Below, piece by piece: positions 9,118 to 18,678 of a stretch of 64,000 nt of DNA. Where the stretch lies: contig JBECLA010000101.1 of assembly GCA_040235565.1 (NCBI GenBank), positions 1 through 64,000 on the forward strand. The letters run 5' to 3'. Below the pieces are notes generated by a model. That model was not told where the DNA came from. It did no database searches and worked only from the letters and a program-made list of their open reading frames with translations. Within the stretch, counting starts at the first letter, position 1; every line of letters starts with the position of its first letter. This DNA comes from JAHEIJ01 sp040235565. GTDB lineage: Bacteria; Pseudomonadota; Gammaproteobacteria; UBA6429; Thiohalophilaceae. Made by a program: the position numbers and the translations under genes.

Positions 9118-10182
9118 ATGATCGCACTGAAAAACCAGAAAGGCCGTGGGGCCAACAGCAATCCTGACTCACGTTATGTCAAGTTCCAGCGCGAGTCGAT
9201 TGATGACGGCTGGGCGGAGGAAGCAGAGGACAGGCTTACGACCCAGATCCTGGTCGAACGAAGTCGCACAATCATTACCCGCAATCAGTCCCCCGATATC
9301 CCTTTTGACCGTTCCATCAACCCCTACAAGGGGTGCGAGCACGGTTGTGTTTACTGCTTTGCCCGGCCAAGTCATGCGTACCTGGACCTGTCACCAGGAC
9401 TGGATTTCGAATCGAAAATCTTTGCCAAACCGGATGCACCCAGTCTGTTGACACAGGAATTGGCCAGACCGACTTATCAAGTCGCCCCCGTCGCACTGGG
9501 AGTCAATACTGATGCCTATCAACCCGTCGAACGCAAACTCAAGATCACGCGCGGGATTCTGGAAGTATTGCTGGCACACCGCCATCCGGTTTCGATTATT
9601 ACCAAATCTGCATTAATTGAGCGCGACATTGATTTGTTGGCGCCGATGGCAGAGCAACAATTGGTGCAGGTGATTATTTCAGTGACGACGCTCGATCATA
9701 CCTTGAGTCGACGCATGGAGCCGCGGGCAACGGCCCCGGCGCGTCGTTTACAACTCATCCGGACCTTGTCAGAAGCCGGGATACCGGTAGGTGTTTTATT
9801 CGCCCCTGTGATTCCCGCATTGAATGACAGCGAACTGGAAACCGTGTTGGCCACAGTTGCCGAGGCTGGGGCGGTATCCGCTGGTTACGTCATGTTGCGC
9901 CTGCCGCATGAAGTAAAGGATCTGTTTCAGAACTGGTTGCAGGCGCAATATCCCTTAAAGACCGAACATGTGATGAATATTATTCGCAATCTACGTGGCG
10001 GCAAGGCCTACCGGGCATGTTTCGGCGAACGTATGACGGGAACCGGGGAGTTTGCTACCTTGATTGCACAACGTTTTGAACTGGCCTGTAACAAGAACGG
10101 AATTAATCAATCGGACATCGGTTTTGACACGAATCTTTTCAGGGTGCCGGCGAAATCAGGCGACCAGCTGGCTCTTTTCTGA
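9118..10182 (+). CDS. PA0069-family radical SAM protein (SPL-like)
   Basis: A 354-residue protein with a radical SAM cluster motif C-x3-C-x2-C at Cys73, Cys77 and Cys80 within NPYKGCEHGCVYCFARP. This is the signature of the PA0069/spore-photoproduct-lyase-like group. It should bind a [4Fe-4S] cluster and cleave S-adenosylmethionine, but the substrate is not established for this family. The C-terminal part (RACFGERMTGTGEFATLI, ...GDQLALF) is also family-typical. A plausible -10 (TATAAT) lies about 45 bases upstream. It stands alone between the csp terminator and the sugar ABC operon. Confidence 0.9.
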   Translation: MIALKNQKGRGANSNPDSRYVKFQRESIDDGWAEEAEDRLTTQILVERSRTIITRNQSPDIPFDRSINPYKGCEHGCVYCFARPSHAYLDLSPGLDFESKIFAKPDAPSLLTQELARPTYQVAPVALGVNTDAYQPVERKLKITRGILEVLLAHRHPVSIITKSALIERDIDLLAPMAEQQLVQVIISVTTLDHTLSRRMEPRATAPARRLQLIRTLSEAGIPVGVLFAPVIPALNDSELETVLATVAEAGAVSAGYVMLRLPHEVKDLFQNWLQAQYPLKTEHVMNIIRNLRGGKAYRACFGERMTGTGEFATLIAQRFELACNKNGINQSDIGFDTNLFRVPAKSGDQLALF

Positions 10183-10217
10183 ATTTGGCACACGTTGATT
10201 TTTAATTAATATCTGAA

Positions 10218-11528
10218 ATGACATTTTCTTCAGTTTATGAAAGTAAAATTGCTTTTTTGAGTCTTGCCATTTTTATTCTGGTTGGCTGTGACTACAGTGC
10301 TTCGTCAAAAGGCGAAAAAGATGTAGTGTTATTGTCGGTCTGGGCCCATGCGGGTCAGGCCGGCGAACGCCAGACACTTGAACGTCAGATAGCAGCGTTC
10401 GATCAGCAACATCATGATATCACGATCAACCTGACATTCATCCCGGAGCGTTCTTATAACGCCCAGGTGCAGGCCGCCGCCATTGCCGGGGCATTGCCTG
10501 ACGTGCTGGAATTTGACGTGCCTTACTTATACAGCTATGCCTGGCAAGGCCACTTGCAACCCATAGAACCCTTGTTACCCGATGAATTACAGCAGGACCT
10601 GCTGCCATCCATCATTCAGCAAGGGACCTATCAAGGACATCTGTACGGGATCGGGACGTTTGATTCTGGCCTGGCCTTGTATGCCCGTCGCAGCAGGTTG
10701 GAAGCCATAAATGCACGAATCCCGAGCCAACCAGAAGAGGCATGGCAGCGACTGGAATTTGAGCAGTTGCTGACACGACTGGCTGCCGATGATCCGGATG
10801 CAGCCGTGCTGGATTTGAAACTGAATTATCCCGATGAATGGTTCAGTTATGCTTTTTCACCGCTGTTGCAATCCGCTGGCGGGGATTTAATTGACCGCAG
10901 TGACTATCAAACGTCGAAGGGCTTTCTGAATAGCCCGGCATCGGTGATGGCGATGCAACAGGTGCAAGATTGGTTGACCAGAGGCTGGGTAGATCCCAAC
11001 GTGGACGATGCCGCCTTTGTCACCGGTCGGGTGGCGCTCTCCTGGGCAGGGCATTGGGAGTATCACCGTTATCGGGAAGCGTTCGGTGAGGATCTGCTTC
11101 TGCTACCCCTACCGGATTTTGGTAACGGCAGCCGAACCGGTCAGGGATCATGGGTATGGGGTATTACACGGGACTCGGCCCTGTCTGATAAAGCCGCCGC
11201 GTTGATTCGTTATTTATTGCAGCCGACACAGATTCTGGCCATGACCAAAGCCAACAGTGCGGTACCGGCAACGCACACCGCAATTGCGCAATCGGTCCTG
11301 TACCAGAAGGGGGGACCACTACAATTATTTTCCCGTCAGCTGATCGAAGGCTATGCCGTACCACGCCCCCAGACGCCGGCATACCCCGTTATCAGCGCCA
11401 GTTTCCGCCAGGCTTTTGCCAATATTCGCCATGGGCTGCCGGTACAACAAGCGCTGGATCGGGCGGCGAATACGATTGATATCGAAATTCGTGATAATCG
11501 TGGCTATCCCTCCATCGAATCACCATAA
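10218..11528 (+). CDS. Sugar ABC transporter substrate-binding lipoprotein (family 1, MalE/UgpB-like)
   Basis: A 436-residue extracytoplasmic solute-binding protein. A signal peptide ends in a lipobox (LVGC, Cys at about 25), so it is probably a lipoprotein. The mature part has the family 1 layout: LSVWAHAGQAGERQTLERQIAAF, then ALPDVLEFDVPYL, then GSWVWGITRDS. It is the first gene of a four-gene importer (binding protein, two permeases, ATPase). Substrate class is carbohydrate or glycerophosphodiester by family. The specific substrate is unknown, as no catabolic gene accompanies it. Confidence 0.9.
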   Translation: MTFSSVYESKIAFLSLAIFILVGCDYSASSKGEKDVVLLSVWAHAGQAGERQTLERQIAAFDQQHHDITINLTFIPERSYNAQVQAAAIAGALPDVLEFDVPYLYSYAWQGHLQPIEPLLPDELQQDLLPSIIQQGTYQGHLYGIGTFDSGLALYARRSRLEAINARIPSQPEEAWQRLEFEQLLTRLAADDPDAAVLDLKLNYPDEWFSYAFSPLLQSAGGDLIDRSDYQTSKGFLNSPASVMAMQQVQDWLTRGWVDPNVDDAAFVTGRVALSWAGHWEYHRYREAFGEDLLLLPLPDFGNGSRTGQGSWVWGITRDSALSDKAAALIRYLLQPTQILAMTKANSAVPATHTAIAQSVLYQKGGPLQLFSRQLIEGYAVPRPQTPAYPVISASFRQAFANIRHGLPVQQALDRAANTIDIEIRDNRGYPSIESP

Positions 11529-11546
11529 TGGGTTAACATTAGATGC

Positions 11547-12431
11547 ATGCCACACCGACCGTTCATTTCTGCGGGCACGCTGTTTGCGCTACCGGCATTG
11601 ACCGGTTTGTTGATCTTTGTGGTCATCCCGTTTCTGCTTGCTATTGGTCTCTCATTAACCAATCTCAGGCTGGGTTCACCCTTACCACTGGAATTCGTCG
11701 GGCTGACCCAGTTTCTGCGACTGTTCGAGGATGGAGTGTTTGCCCGCGCGCTAGTGAACAACATATTGTTCACCGTGGTAGTGGTGCCAGTGCAGACCAT
11801 ACTGGCGCTCGGGCTGGCACTGCTGCTCAATCAACCCCTCAAGGGACAGACACTGTTCCGGACACTGTTTTTTCTGCCGGTGGTGTTTCCCCTGGCCCTG
11901 GTGTCGGTTGTGTGGATCCTGATCTATGCACCAGGACCCGATGGGATGTTGAACAGTTTTTTACACCTGTTCACACTCGGCCATTGGCAGGCACGGGATT
12001 TTCTGCATGATCCATGGCTGGCACTACCGGCGATTATGCTCACCTCGATCTGGCAGGGTACCGGATTTCAGATGGTAATTTTACTTGCCGGCTTGCAAAG
12101 TATCCCGGAAGAACTCTACGAAGCCGCCCGCCTTGATGGGGCCGGACGATGGCAACGTTTCTGGCATGTCACTTTGCCGCAACTGCGCAACACCTTGGTC
12201 TTTGTAATGCTGGTGACCACTATCCTGGCATTCCGGTTGTTTGAACAGGTTCAGATCATGACTCGAGGTGGCCCAAATCATGCAACTACCACGGTAATGT
12301 ATGAAGCAGTGCAGGCCGCCTTTTCACGCCAACAGGTAGCCAAGGGGGCAGCGATTAGCGTGATTTTTTTCCTGCTGGTATTGCTGATAACGTTTCTACA
12401 ACGCCATTTTGCCCGGCAGGAACGTCTATGA
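11547..12431 (+). CDS. Sugar ABC transporter permease (MalF/UgpA type)
   Basis: A 294-residue inner-membrane permease with about six hydrophobic segments. The EAA loop (ELYEAARLDGAGRWQRFWHVTLP) is the near-perfect coupling motif of carbohydrate importers. It starts 18 bases after the binding-protein stop and overlaps the next permease by 4 bases (ATGA), indicating translational coupling. Confidence 0.93.
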   Translation: MPHRPFISAGTLFALPALTGLLIFVVIPFLLAIGLSLTNLRLGSPLPLEFVGLTQFLRLFEDGVFARALVNNILFTVVVVPVQTILALGLALLLNQPLKGQTLFRTLFFLPVVFPLALVSVVWILIYAPGPDGMLNSFLHLFTLGHWQARDFLHDPWLALPAIMLTSIWQGTGFQMVILLAGLQSIPEELYEAARLDGAGRWQRFWHVTLPQLRNTLVFVMLVTTILAFRLFEQVQIMTRGGPNHATTTVMYEAVQAAFSRQQVAKGAAISVIFFLLVLLITFLQRHFARQERL

Positions 12432-13264
12432 CATTACCCCGACAAATCATTACCGGTTTCAGTTATCTCACTTTGCTGATATTGGCATTGTTGTTTATCG
12501 CTCCCATCGTGTTGATGCTGATCGGCAGTCTTAAACCTGAAGCGCGGGTACTGGTAGAGACAGGTAGTCTCAACGCATTCATCCCTGCCGATGTGGACCT
12601 GCGCAATTACCGCGATGTATTTGCGCGGGTTGAATTTGGCCGCTATCTGTTTAATTCGGTGTTAATTACCGGAATGGTGGTAATTGGTGGGTTGGTCGTC
12701 AACAGCCTGGCCGGCTATGCCTTTGCCAGGCTCGCATGGCGTGGACGCCGGATATTGTTCGCACTGGTGCTGGCGATCTTGATCCTGCCACTGGAGGCGA
12801 TCGCTGTCCCTTTGTTTTATCAGGTCACACTGTTTGGCTGGCGAGATACTTATCTCGTACAGATATTGCCGTTCATCGCCAACGCATTTTCAATTTATTT
12901 GTTCTATACATTTTTCCTGGGGTTACCAAAAGAGTTGGAGGAGGCCGCACGATTGGATGGTGCAGGCGTATTTCGTACTTTTATGTTTGTTATTGTACCT
13001 AACAGCAGGCCCGTATTTGCGACAGTGGCCATTCTAAGCTTTCTAATCCAATGGGGGGTATTCATCTGGCCGTTGATGGTGACTAGCAGCGAGGCAGTAC
13101 GACCCTTACCTCTTGCCATTGCAACATTTTACACGCTACCACCGCTGCAGTGGGGCGACATCTTTGCCTTCGGTGTAATGATGGTACTGCCCATTCTGTT
13201 GGTGTTTCTATTCTTCCAGCGCTGGTTCGTACGCGGGGTAGTGTCGACAGGTATCAAAGGGTAG
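12428..13264 (+). CDS. Sugar ABC transporter permease (MalG/UgpE type)
   Basis: A 278-residue permease with six hydrophobic segments and the EAA loop ELEEAARLDGAGVFRTFMFVIVP. The C-terminal WFVRGVVSTGIKG tail is typical of MalG/UgpE homologues. Its start overlaps the stop of the partner permease. It forms the heterodimeric channel of the importer encoded by 10218-14478. Confidence 0.93.
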   Translation: MTLPRQIITGFSYLTLLILALLFIAPIVLMLIGSLKPEARVLVETGSLNAFIPADVDLRNYRDVFARVEFGRYLFNSVLITGMVVIGGLVVNSLAGYAFARLAWRGRRILFALVLAILILPLEAIAVPLFYQVTLFGWRDTYLVQILPFIANAFSIYLFYTFFLGLPKELEEAARLDGAGVFRTFMFVIVPNSRPVFATVAILSFLIQWGVFIWPLMVTSSEAVRPLPLAIATFYTLPPLQWGDIFAFGVMMVLPILLVFLFFQRWFVRGVVSTGIKG

Positions 13265-13368
13265 GGGCGCTTCCGGGAGAAAAGGATAAATTTATCATTA
13301 ACTATGAGATATAAATTGGTGTCTTCAATCCTGTAGATTCTAAACCTTAATTCAAAAAATCATATGAG

Positions 13369-14478
13369 ATGACCATGACAAGCGTTACCTACAGGAATGT
13401 TTCAAAGCAGTTCAGTGACGGAACCATGGCTCTTAAAGAATTTGATCTGCATGTTGAGGATGGCGAGCTGGTAGTACTGGTAGGGCCGTCGGGCTGTGGC
13501 AAATCGACTGCATTGCGCTTGCTTGCCGGGCTGGAAACGGTTACGAATGGTGAAATTTTAATCGATGATAATGTGGTAAATGCAATAGCACCACAACAAC
13601 GAAATGTTGCCATGGTTTTTCAAAATTATGCACTCTATCCGCATATGAATGTAAGGCGTAACCTTGCTTTCCCGCTGCGAATGATGAAACTGTCTACTGA
13701 TGAGATTGCCAGGCGGACAGAGTGGGCTGCCGAACTGCTACAGTTGAATGACTTGCTGGATCGTATGCCGAAACAACTCTCAGGCGGACAACGTCAGCGC
13801 GTGGCAATGGGGCGCGCTATTGTGCGTAATCCGCAAGTATTTTTAATGGATGAGCCATTATCCAACCTGGATGCCAAATTACGGATACAGATCCGCACCG
13901 AGATCGCTGCCTTACAAAAGCGTCTGAAGGTAACCACCCTCTATGTGACACACGATCAGGTAGAAGCCATGACCCTTGGTGACAAAGTTGCCGTGATGCA
14001 TGCTGGCCAACTGCAACAGGTCGCCAGGCCACGAATCGTGTATGAACAGCCGGCCAATATCTTTGTTGCACAGTTTATCGGTAGTCCAGGCATGAATATC
14101 TTTTCCAGCCGGCTGCTACAGTCAGATTCAGACCTGGTGTATGAATTTGCCGGTAAACAATTCACTGTTTCTGAAGATGGGCGGGTTAGCCATGCGACAT
14201 TATCTGCCTACGTGGATCAACCCATGTTTATCGGTATGCGTCCAGAGGCAATCGAACTTGCCGGTAATCATGACGTGCAGGTGAGTTTCATCATCACTGC
14301 AGTGGAAGTACTGGGACATGAACGTTTATATTATCTCGAGCATGTTCAAAACAATGGAGAAAATACAAGCGTCCGATTGCAACATGATCCCGGCCTTACT
14401 GTCGGTGATAGCATGCCACTTCGTATCCGGGAGCGCGAGCTTTATTTTTTTGATTCAAAGGGTAAGAAAATCTCCTGA
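13369..14478 (+). CDS. Sugar ABC transporter ATP-binding protein (MalK/UgpC type)
   Basis: A 369-residue ATPase with Walker A GPSGCGKST (about 40), Q-loop VFQNYALYPHM, signature LSGGQRQRVAMGRA, Walker B VFLMDEPLSNLD and switch histidine VTHDQ. A C-terminal TOBE/MOP-like regulatory domain (about 240-365) is typical of the MalK group. It is separated from the permeases by 104 bases but is clearly the engine of this importer. ATG at 13369 and ATG at 13375 are both usable starts. Confidence 0.93.
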   Translation: MTMTSVTYRNVSKQFSDGTMALKEFDLHVEDGELVVLVGPSGCGKSTALRLLAGLETVTNGEILIDDNVVNAIAPQQRNVAMVFQNYALYPHMNVRRNLAFPLRMMKLSTDEIARRTEWAAELLQLNDLLDRMPKQLSGGQRQRVAMGRAIVRNPQVFLMDEPLSNLDAKLRIQIRTEIAALQKRLKVTTLYVTHDQVEAMTLGDKVAVMHAGQLQQVARPRIVYEQPANIFVAQFIGSPGMNIFSSRLLQSDSDLVYEFAGKQFTVSEDGRVSHATLSAYVDQPMFIGMRPEAIELAGNHDVQVSFIITAVEVLGHERLYYLEHVQNNGENTSVRLQHDPGLTVGDSMPLRIRERELYFFDSKGKKIS

Positions 14479-14558
14479 AGATAAACTAAATCCGCGTAAC
14501 ATAAAGTTAATTGATGGCTGTAAATAATAAGAAGTTTACACCTGCGCAACCAGTTTCA

Positions 14559-14595
14559 GCCTGATCAAGATTGAATTTTTCCGTTAGGATCAGGC
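14559..14595. repeat. Inverted repeat between convergent ABC operons
   Basis: GCCTGATC (14559-14566) and GATCAGGC (14588-14595) are perfect complements around a 21-base AT-rich loop. It lies between the convergent ends at 14478 and 14732. It could act in transcript termination but lacks a clear T-run on either strand. Confidence 0.35.
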
Positions 14596-14731
14596 GTCCT
14601 GCCTCAATCCAATTCTGTCACGATGCCAAATTGACGTATGTATCCTGTTCGCCACCAAGGCTAGCTATTGCGCGTCTGGCTGCAGGACATGCTGCGCCGT
14701 GATCCTCTGCTTGAAGGAGATAGCAGTATTG

Positions 14732-16264
14732 TTATGGCATTGTTCCTGTCTGGGTTGTCTGGATACGCAGACCTTTGGGTAACAAACCGCGTTCCACGAG
14801 CTCAAAAATACCCTGCACCAGCAAGGCCAGTACTGCGGCAGGAATCGCACCCTGCAGGATCAAACCCATATCATCGAGTCGTATGCCGGTAAGAATGGGT
14901 TGACCGTAACCGCCTGCACCAATGAGGGCACTCAGTGTTGCTGTGCCGACATTGATGACCGCTGAGGTCTTGATGCCGGCGAGAATAGCACGCGTCGCCA
15001 GAGGAAGTTCGACGATTCGTAATCTTGCCTGTGGTGGTAATCCCAGCGCCTGCGCTGATTCCATGATTGCCGGTGGGATATCCTTCAGTCCGGCATAGGT
15101 GTTACGGATGATCGGTAGCAGGCTATATAGAAACAAGGCGACAACTGCCGGTGGCCCACCGATACCCAACAAGGGGATCATAAACACGAATAAAGCTAAC
15201 GAGGGAATGGTTTGGATAATGCCGGCTACACCGAGCACGATTTGACCAAGACGGGCATTGCGAGCAGCGACGATACCTAATGGAATGGCGATGACGATAG
15301 CCGCTGTGAGTGATATGCCAACCAGTATCAGATGCTCAATCGTATGTTGCCAGAAGCGTTGCCAGAAGCTTTTAACCTGAAAAGTGACGTCCAAATCAAG
15401 CGTCTGATCAAGAAAGGTAGCAGCAACCACAGATTCACGCTGATCAAAAAGTTTGACCTGGGCATTCATCCTGCTCATCGCCGCGGCATCAATGCGGCCG
15501 GCGAGACGCTTGAACAGAGCAACAATTTCGGGGGCCTGCTGTTCAAGTTCGGCGCGATACAGGATGACAGCATCATACACCGGAAAATAATTCAGATCGT
15601 CTTTGAGTGCGATGAGGCCATAATAATCAATTTCCGCATCCGTCGCATACAGATCGGTAATCTGCAAAGAACCCGCATCGATACCACGATAGGCCAGATC
15701 ATGATCCAGGCCACGGACATTTTTCTGGGGTAGCTGATATCGCTGCTGCAGTCCTGGCCAACCATCAGCGCGATCCATAAACTCATTACCAAAACCGAAT
15801 ACCAGCTCGGGATGGTCTTTGAGGTCGGAGATGGTGCGAATTTCAAGTTCTTGAGCCAGGGATTTTTTTATCCCGATGGCGTAGGTATTGTTGAACCCAA
15901 GTGGCGGCGTCATCCGTAGCCCACGCACTGCCAGTGCCCGTTGGAGTTGAGCCTCGGTTTTCAGGTTTTCCTTCGTCAAAATCTCTTGCAACAAGGTGCC
16001 GGTATATTCCGGATAGGCATCGATCTCACCGCTGAGCAGGGCATTCCATAACACGCGCGTTCCACCCAGCTGACGTTGGTGTTCGGCTTCATAGTCCGCA
16101 AGTTTGACCAGGTGGCGCAATATCTCGCCCAGAATCACTGATTCGGTAAAACTTTTTGAGCCCACCGTGATTCGTGTCGGTGTCTCGGCACTGGTCAGGC
16201 AAGAGCCAATCAGAAAAGTACTTAATCCAAACGCCATTGCTATCAGCCAGCGATGGAATTTCAT
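14732..16264 (-). CDS. Osmoprotectant-type ABC transporter, fused substrate-binding protein and permease
   Basis: A 510-residue fusion. After a signal sequence (residues 1-27, ...SCLTSAE) comes an OpuAC/ProX-type binding domain (about 30-290; ITVGSKSFTES, then EIDAYPEYTGT, and GFNNTYAIG). A six-helix ProW/OpuCB-type permease domain follows (about 305-500; the EAA-like loop ESAQALGLPPQARLRIVELP). Binding-first, permease-second order means the receptor is tethered to the channel on the periplasmic side. It shares a 4-base overlap with the upstream ATPase gene. The likely substrate is a betaine, choline or another quaternary amine. Confidence 0.88.
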   Translation of the reverse strand: MKFHRWLIAMAFGLSTFLIGSCLTSAETPTRITVGSKSFTESVILGEILRHLVKLADYEAEHQRQLGGTRVLWNALLSGEIDAYPEYTGTLLQEILTKENLKTEAQLQRALAVRGLRMTPPLGFNNTYAIGIKKSLAQELEIRTISDLKDHPELVFGFGNEFMDRADGWPGLQQRYQLPQKNVRGLDHDLAYRGIDAGSLQITDLYATDAEIDYYGLIALKDDLNYFPVYDAVILYRAELEQQAPEIVALFKRLAGRIDAAAMSRMNAQVKLFDQRESVVAATFLDQTLDLDVTFQVKSFWQRFWQHTIEHLILVGISLTAAIVIAIPLGIVAARNARLGQIVLGVAGIIQTIPSLALFVFMIPLLGIGGPPAVVALFLYSLLPIIRNTYAGLKDIPPAIMESAQALGLPPQARLRIVELPLATRAILAGIKTSAVINVGTATLSALIGAGGYGQPILTGIRLDDMGLILQGAIPAAVLALLVQGIFELVERGLLPKGLRIQTTQTGTMP

Positions 16265-17013
16265 GTGAGCGCCTCGGTGAGCTTGGCCATTGGGTCGCGT
16301 TGAGCGGAGATAAACTGTTCGACAAAGGATTCTGCCGGTGATTGTGCCAGTTCCTTGAAGCTGCCGGTTTGCACGATGACTCCATCCCGCATCAGTACCA
16401 GTGTTTCGCCAAAGAAAGCGGCTTCCGCGATATCATGCGTGACCATGACCACTGTTTTGCCAAGGCGGGCGAAGATTGTCTTGAGTTCCTGTTGCAATTG
16501 ATAACGGATCATGGGGTCCAGCGCACCCAAGGGCTCATCCAGCAACAATAATTCCGGATCCAGCATCAGCGCCCGCATGAGACTGACACGTTGCCGTTGA
16601 CCGCCAGAGAGTTCCGCCGGATAACGCCGCATTAATTCAGGGGATAATTGCATCATCTGCGATAACTCGATCACGCGAGCATCGATCCATTCTGGGTCAC
16701 GCCGCAGATACCGCGCCATTACCGTCACATTATCGCGAACGGTGAGATGAGGAAACAGGCCGCCTTCCTGGATTACGTATCCCATACGCTGACGTGTCTG
16801 GAGTATATTGTCCGACGTCAGGAGTGTTCCTTCGAGGGTAATTGTGCCGGAATCCGGCTGAATCAGGCCGGTAATCAAGCGTAGCAGGGTTGACTTGCCA
16901 CAGCCGCTCGGCCCGATGAGGACCAGGGTTTCACCCGTCGATACCTGTAGATCCGTCATCGCTAACGCCTGGGTGTCACCATAGCGTTTGGAAACCTGTG
17001 AAAGCAGTAACAT
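16261..17013 (-). CDS. Osmoprotectant-type ABC transporter ATP-binding protein
   Basis: A 250-residue ATPase of the OpuCA/ProV group: Walker A GPSGCGKSTLLRL, Q-loop GYVIQEGGLFPHLTV (the QEGGLFPH form is characteristic of this group), signature LSGGQRQRVSLMRAL, Walker B LLLLDEPLGALDP and switch VTHD. It lacks the C-terminal CBS domains that sense ionic strength in OpuA/OpuCA, so osmotic gating must differ or be absent. It is the first gene of the two-gene operon with the fused receptor-permease. Confidence 0.9.
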   Translation of the reverse strand: MLLLSQVSKRYGDTQALAMTDLQVSTGETLVLIGPSGCGKSTLLRLITGLIQPDSGTITLEGTLLTSDNILQTRQRMGYVIQEGGLFPHLTVRDNVTVMARYLRRDPEWIDARVIELSQMMQLSPELMRRYPAELSGGQRQRVSLMRALMLDPELLLLDEPLGALDPMIRYQLQQELKTIFARLGKTVVMVTHDIAEAAFFGETLVLMRDGVIVQTGSFKELAQSPAESFVEQFISAQRDPMAKLTEALT

Positions 17014-17154
17014 ACCGATAGTGTGTTGAATTTATTGCAATAATACAAGTGAGGTTGCCCGGGGTTGCTTGAAAAATAGCAATTTATCCACATATCTACA
17101 GAATATTGGCAGTTATTGATGCCGAAAGAATACGAATTGGTTTAAAGTATTATT

Positions 17155-18669
17155 ATGTGTGGAATTGCAGGTATCTGGGGTGACGTCGACGAAACGGTAC
17201 TAAAAAAGATGATCGCGGCCCAACGGCATCGCGGACCAGATGGTCACGGCATACATACTCAACTTAACTATGGAGTAGTGGGCCATACCCGACTGGCTAT
17301 CATGGATCCAGCCCATGGCCAGCAACCCATTTATAACGAAGATCACAGTGCCACGTTGGTGGCAAACGGCATGGTTTACAACCATCCACAGTTGCGCCAG
17401 CGGTTCGGGGCAAAGCATGAATATAAGTCCCACAGTGATAGCGAAACCATTCTACATGTGTTTGAAGATCATGGATTGTCGACCCCGCGACTCCTGGATG
17501 GGATGTATGCCTTTGCGATCACAGAAGGAGATCGCCTGATACTGGCGCGGGATCGCATCGGTATCAAGCCTTTGTATTATGCGAGACAACAACAAAATGG
17601 CGGTAGCGAAACTCTGTATTTCGCATCGGAGATAAAAGCGCTAGCACCACTGGCGGCGCAGGTAGAGGAATTTCCTCCTGGTACGCTCTATGACTCTCAC
17701 AGTGGGTTTTACACATATTATCAGGTCCCCGACCAGATTCCCCTGACGCTGGATTTGAAACTCCATATTCGTCGAGTTCGCGAGACCGTTGAGGCAGCTG
17801 TCAAAAAACGGCTGCTAACGGATGTACCTCTCGGGGCATTTCTTTCCGGCGGTCTGGACAGCAGTATCATTGCCGCCGTAGCAAAACAATATATGCCCGA
17901 GTTACATACCTTTTCAGTGGGCATTGAAGGCTCGCGAGATTTGCAAGCTGCCCGGCAGGTGGCCCGACATATCGGCTCCGTTCATCATGAATATATCTAT
18001 AGTGCCGATGAAGTGATCGAGAATTTGCCCGAAATTATCTATCACCTGGAATCGTTTGATCAGGACCTGGTACGCAGCGCTATTCCTACCTGGTTCTGTG
18101 CACGGATGGCAGCAGACAAGGTGAAAGTGATACTCACCGGTGAAGGTGCTGACGAACTCTTTGCCGGTTACAGCTATCACAAGGACATTGCCGATTATGA
18201 AATGCTACACAACGAACTACGGCGTTCTGTCACACGACTTCACAATATCAATCTGCAGCGAGTAGACCGCATGACTATGCGTCACGCTATTGAAGCGAGA
18301 GTACCTTTTCTCGATACTGATGTGATTGCCATGGCACAAACGGTACCGCCGGAATTCAAGCTCAAGACCAGCTATAATGGCCAGCGAATTGAAAAATGGA
18401 TATTACGTCAAGCTTTTGAGGATTTGCTACCAACCGAAATTGTCTGGCGCAACAAGGAACAGTTTGATGAAGGTAGCGGCATGATTGACTTGCTACCACA
18501 GGTGGTGGAACAGGCCTCGGCCGGTATTGATTGCGAAGCTTATCGGACACTATTCAATCATGATCGCTTGCGTTCTCGCGAAGAATGTTTGTATCACAGC
18601 ACGCTGATGGAACAATTCGAGCATCCCCAGGCTGTATTGGACAATGTGGGTCGCTGGCAACTCGACTAG
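17155..18669 (+). CDS. Asparagine synthase, glutamine-hydrolysing (AsnB family)
   Basis: A 504-residue two-domain enzyme. The Ntn-type glutaminase domain begins with the nucleophile Cys2 (MCGIAGIWG). The synthetase domain carries the ATP-pyrophosphatase P-loop SGGLDSS at 231-237, and GEGADELFAGY follows. It converts aspartate, glutamine and ATP to asparagine. The length is close to that of AsnB. Amidotransferases of similar layout that modify other substrates exist, but the conserved residues fit AsnB. It ends 9 bases from the convergent methyltransferase gene. Confidence 0.9.
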   Translation: MCGIAGIWGDVDETVLKKMIAAQRHRGPDGHGIHTQLNYGVVGHTRLAIMDPAHGQQPIYNEDHSATLVANGMVYNHPQLRQRFGAKHEYKSHSDSETILHVFEDHGLSTPRLLDGMYAFAITEGDRLILARDRIGIKPLYYARQQQNGGSETLYFASEIKALAPLAAQVEEFPPGTLYDSHSGFYTYYQVPDQIPLTLDLKLHIRRVRETVEAAVKKRLLTDVPLGAFLSGGLDSSIIAAVAKQYMPELHTFSVGIEGSRDLQAARQVARHIGSVHHEYIYSADEVIENLPEIIYHLESFDQDLVRSAIPTWFCARMAADKVKVILTGEGADELFAGYSYHKDIADYEMLHNELRRSVTRLHNINLQRVDRMTMRHAIEARVPFLDTDVIAMAQTVPPEFKLKTSYNGQRIEKWILRQAFEDLLPTEIVWRNKEQFDEGSGMIDLLPQVVEQASAGIDCEAYRTLFNHDRLRSREECLYHSTLMEQFEHPQAVLDNVGRWQLD

Positions 18670-18678
18670 TGCACGTTC

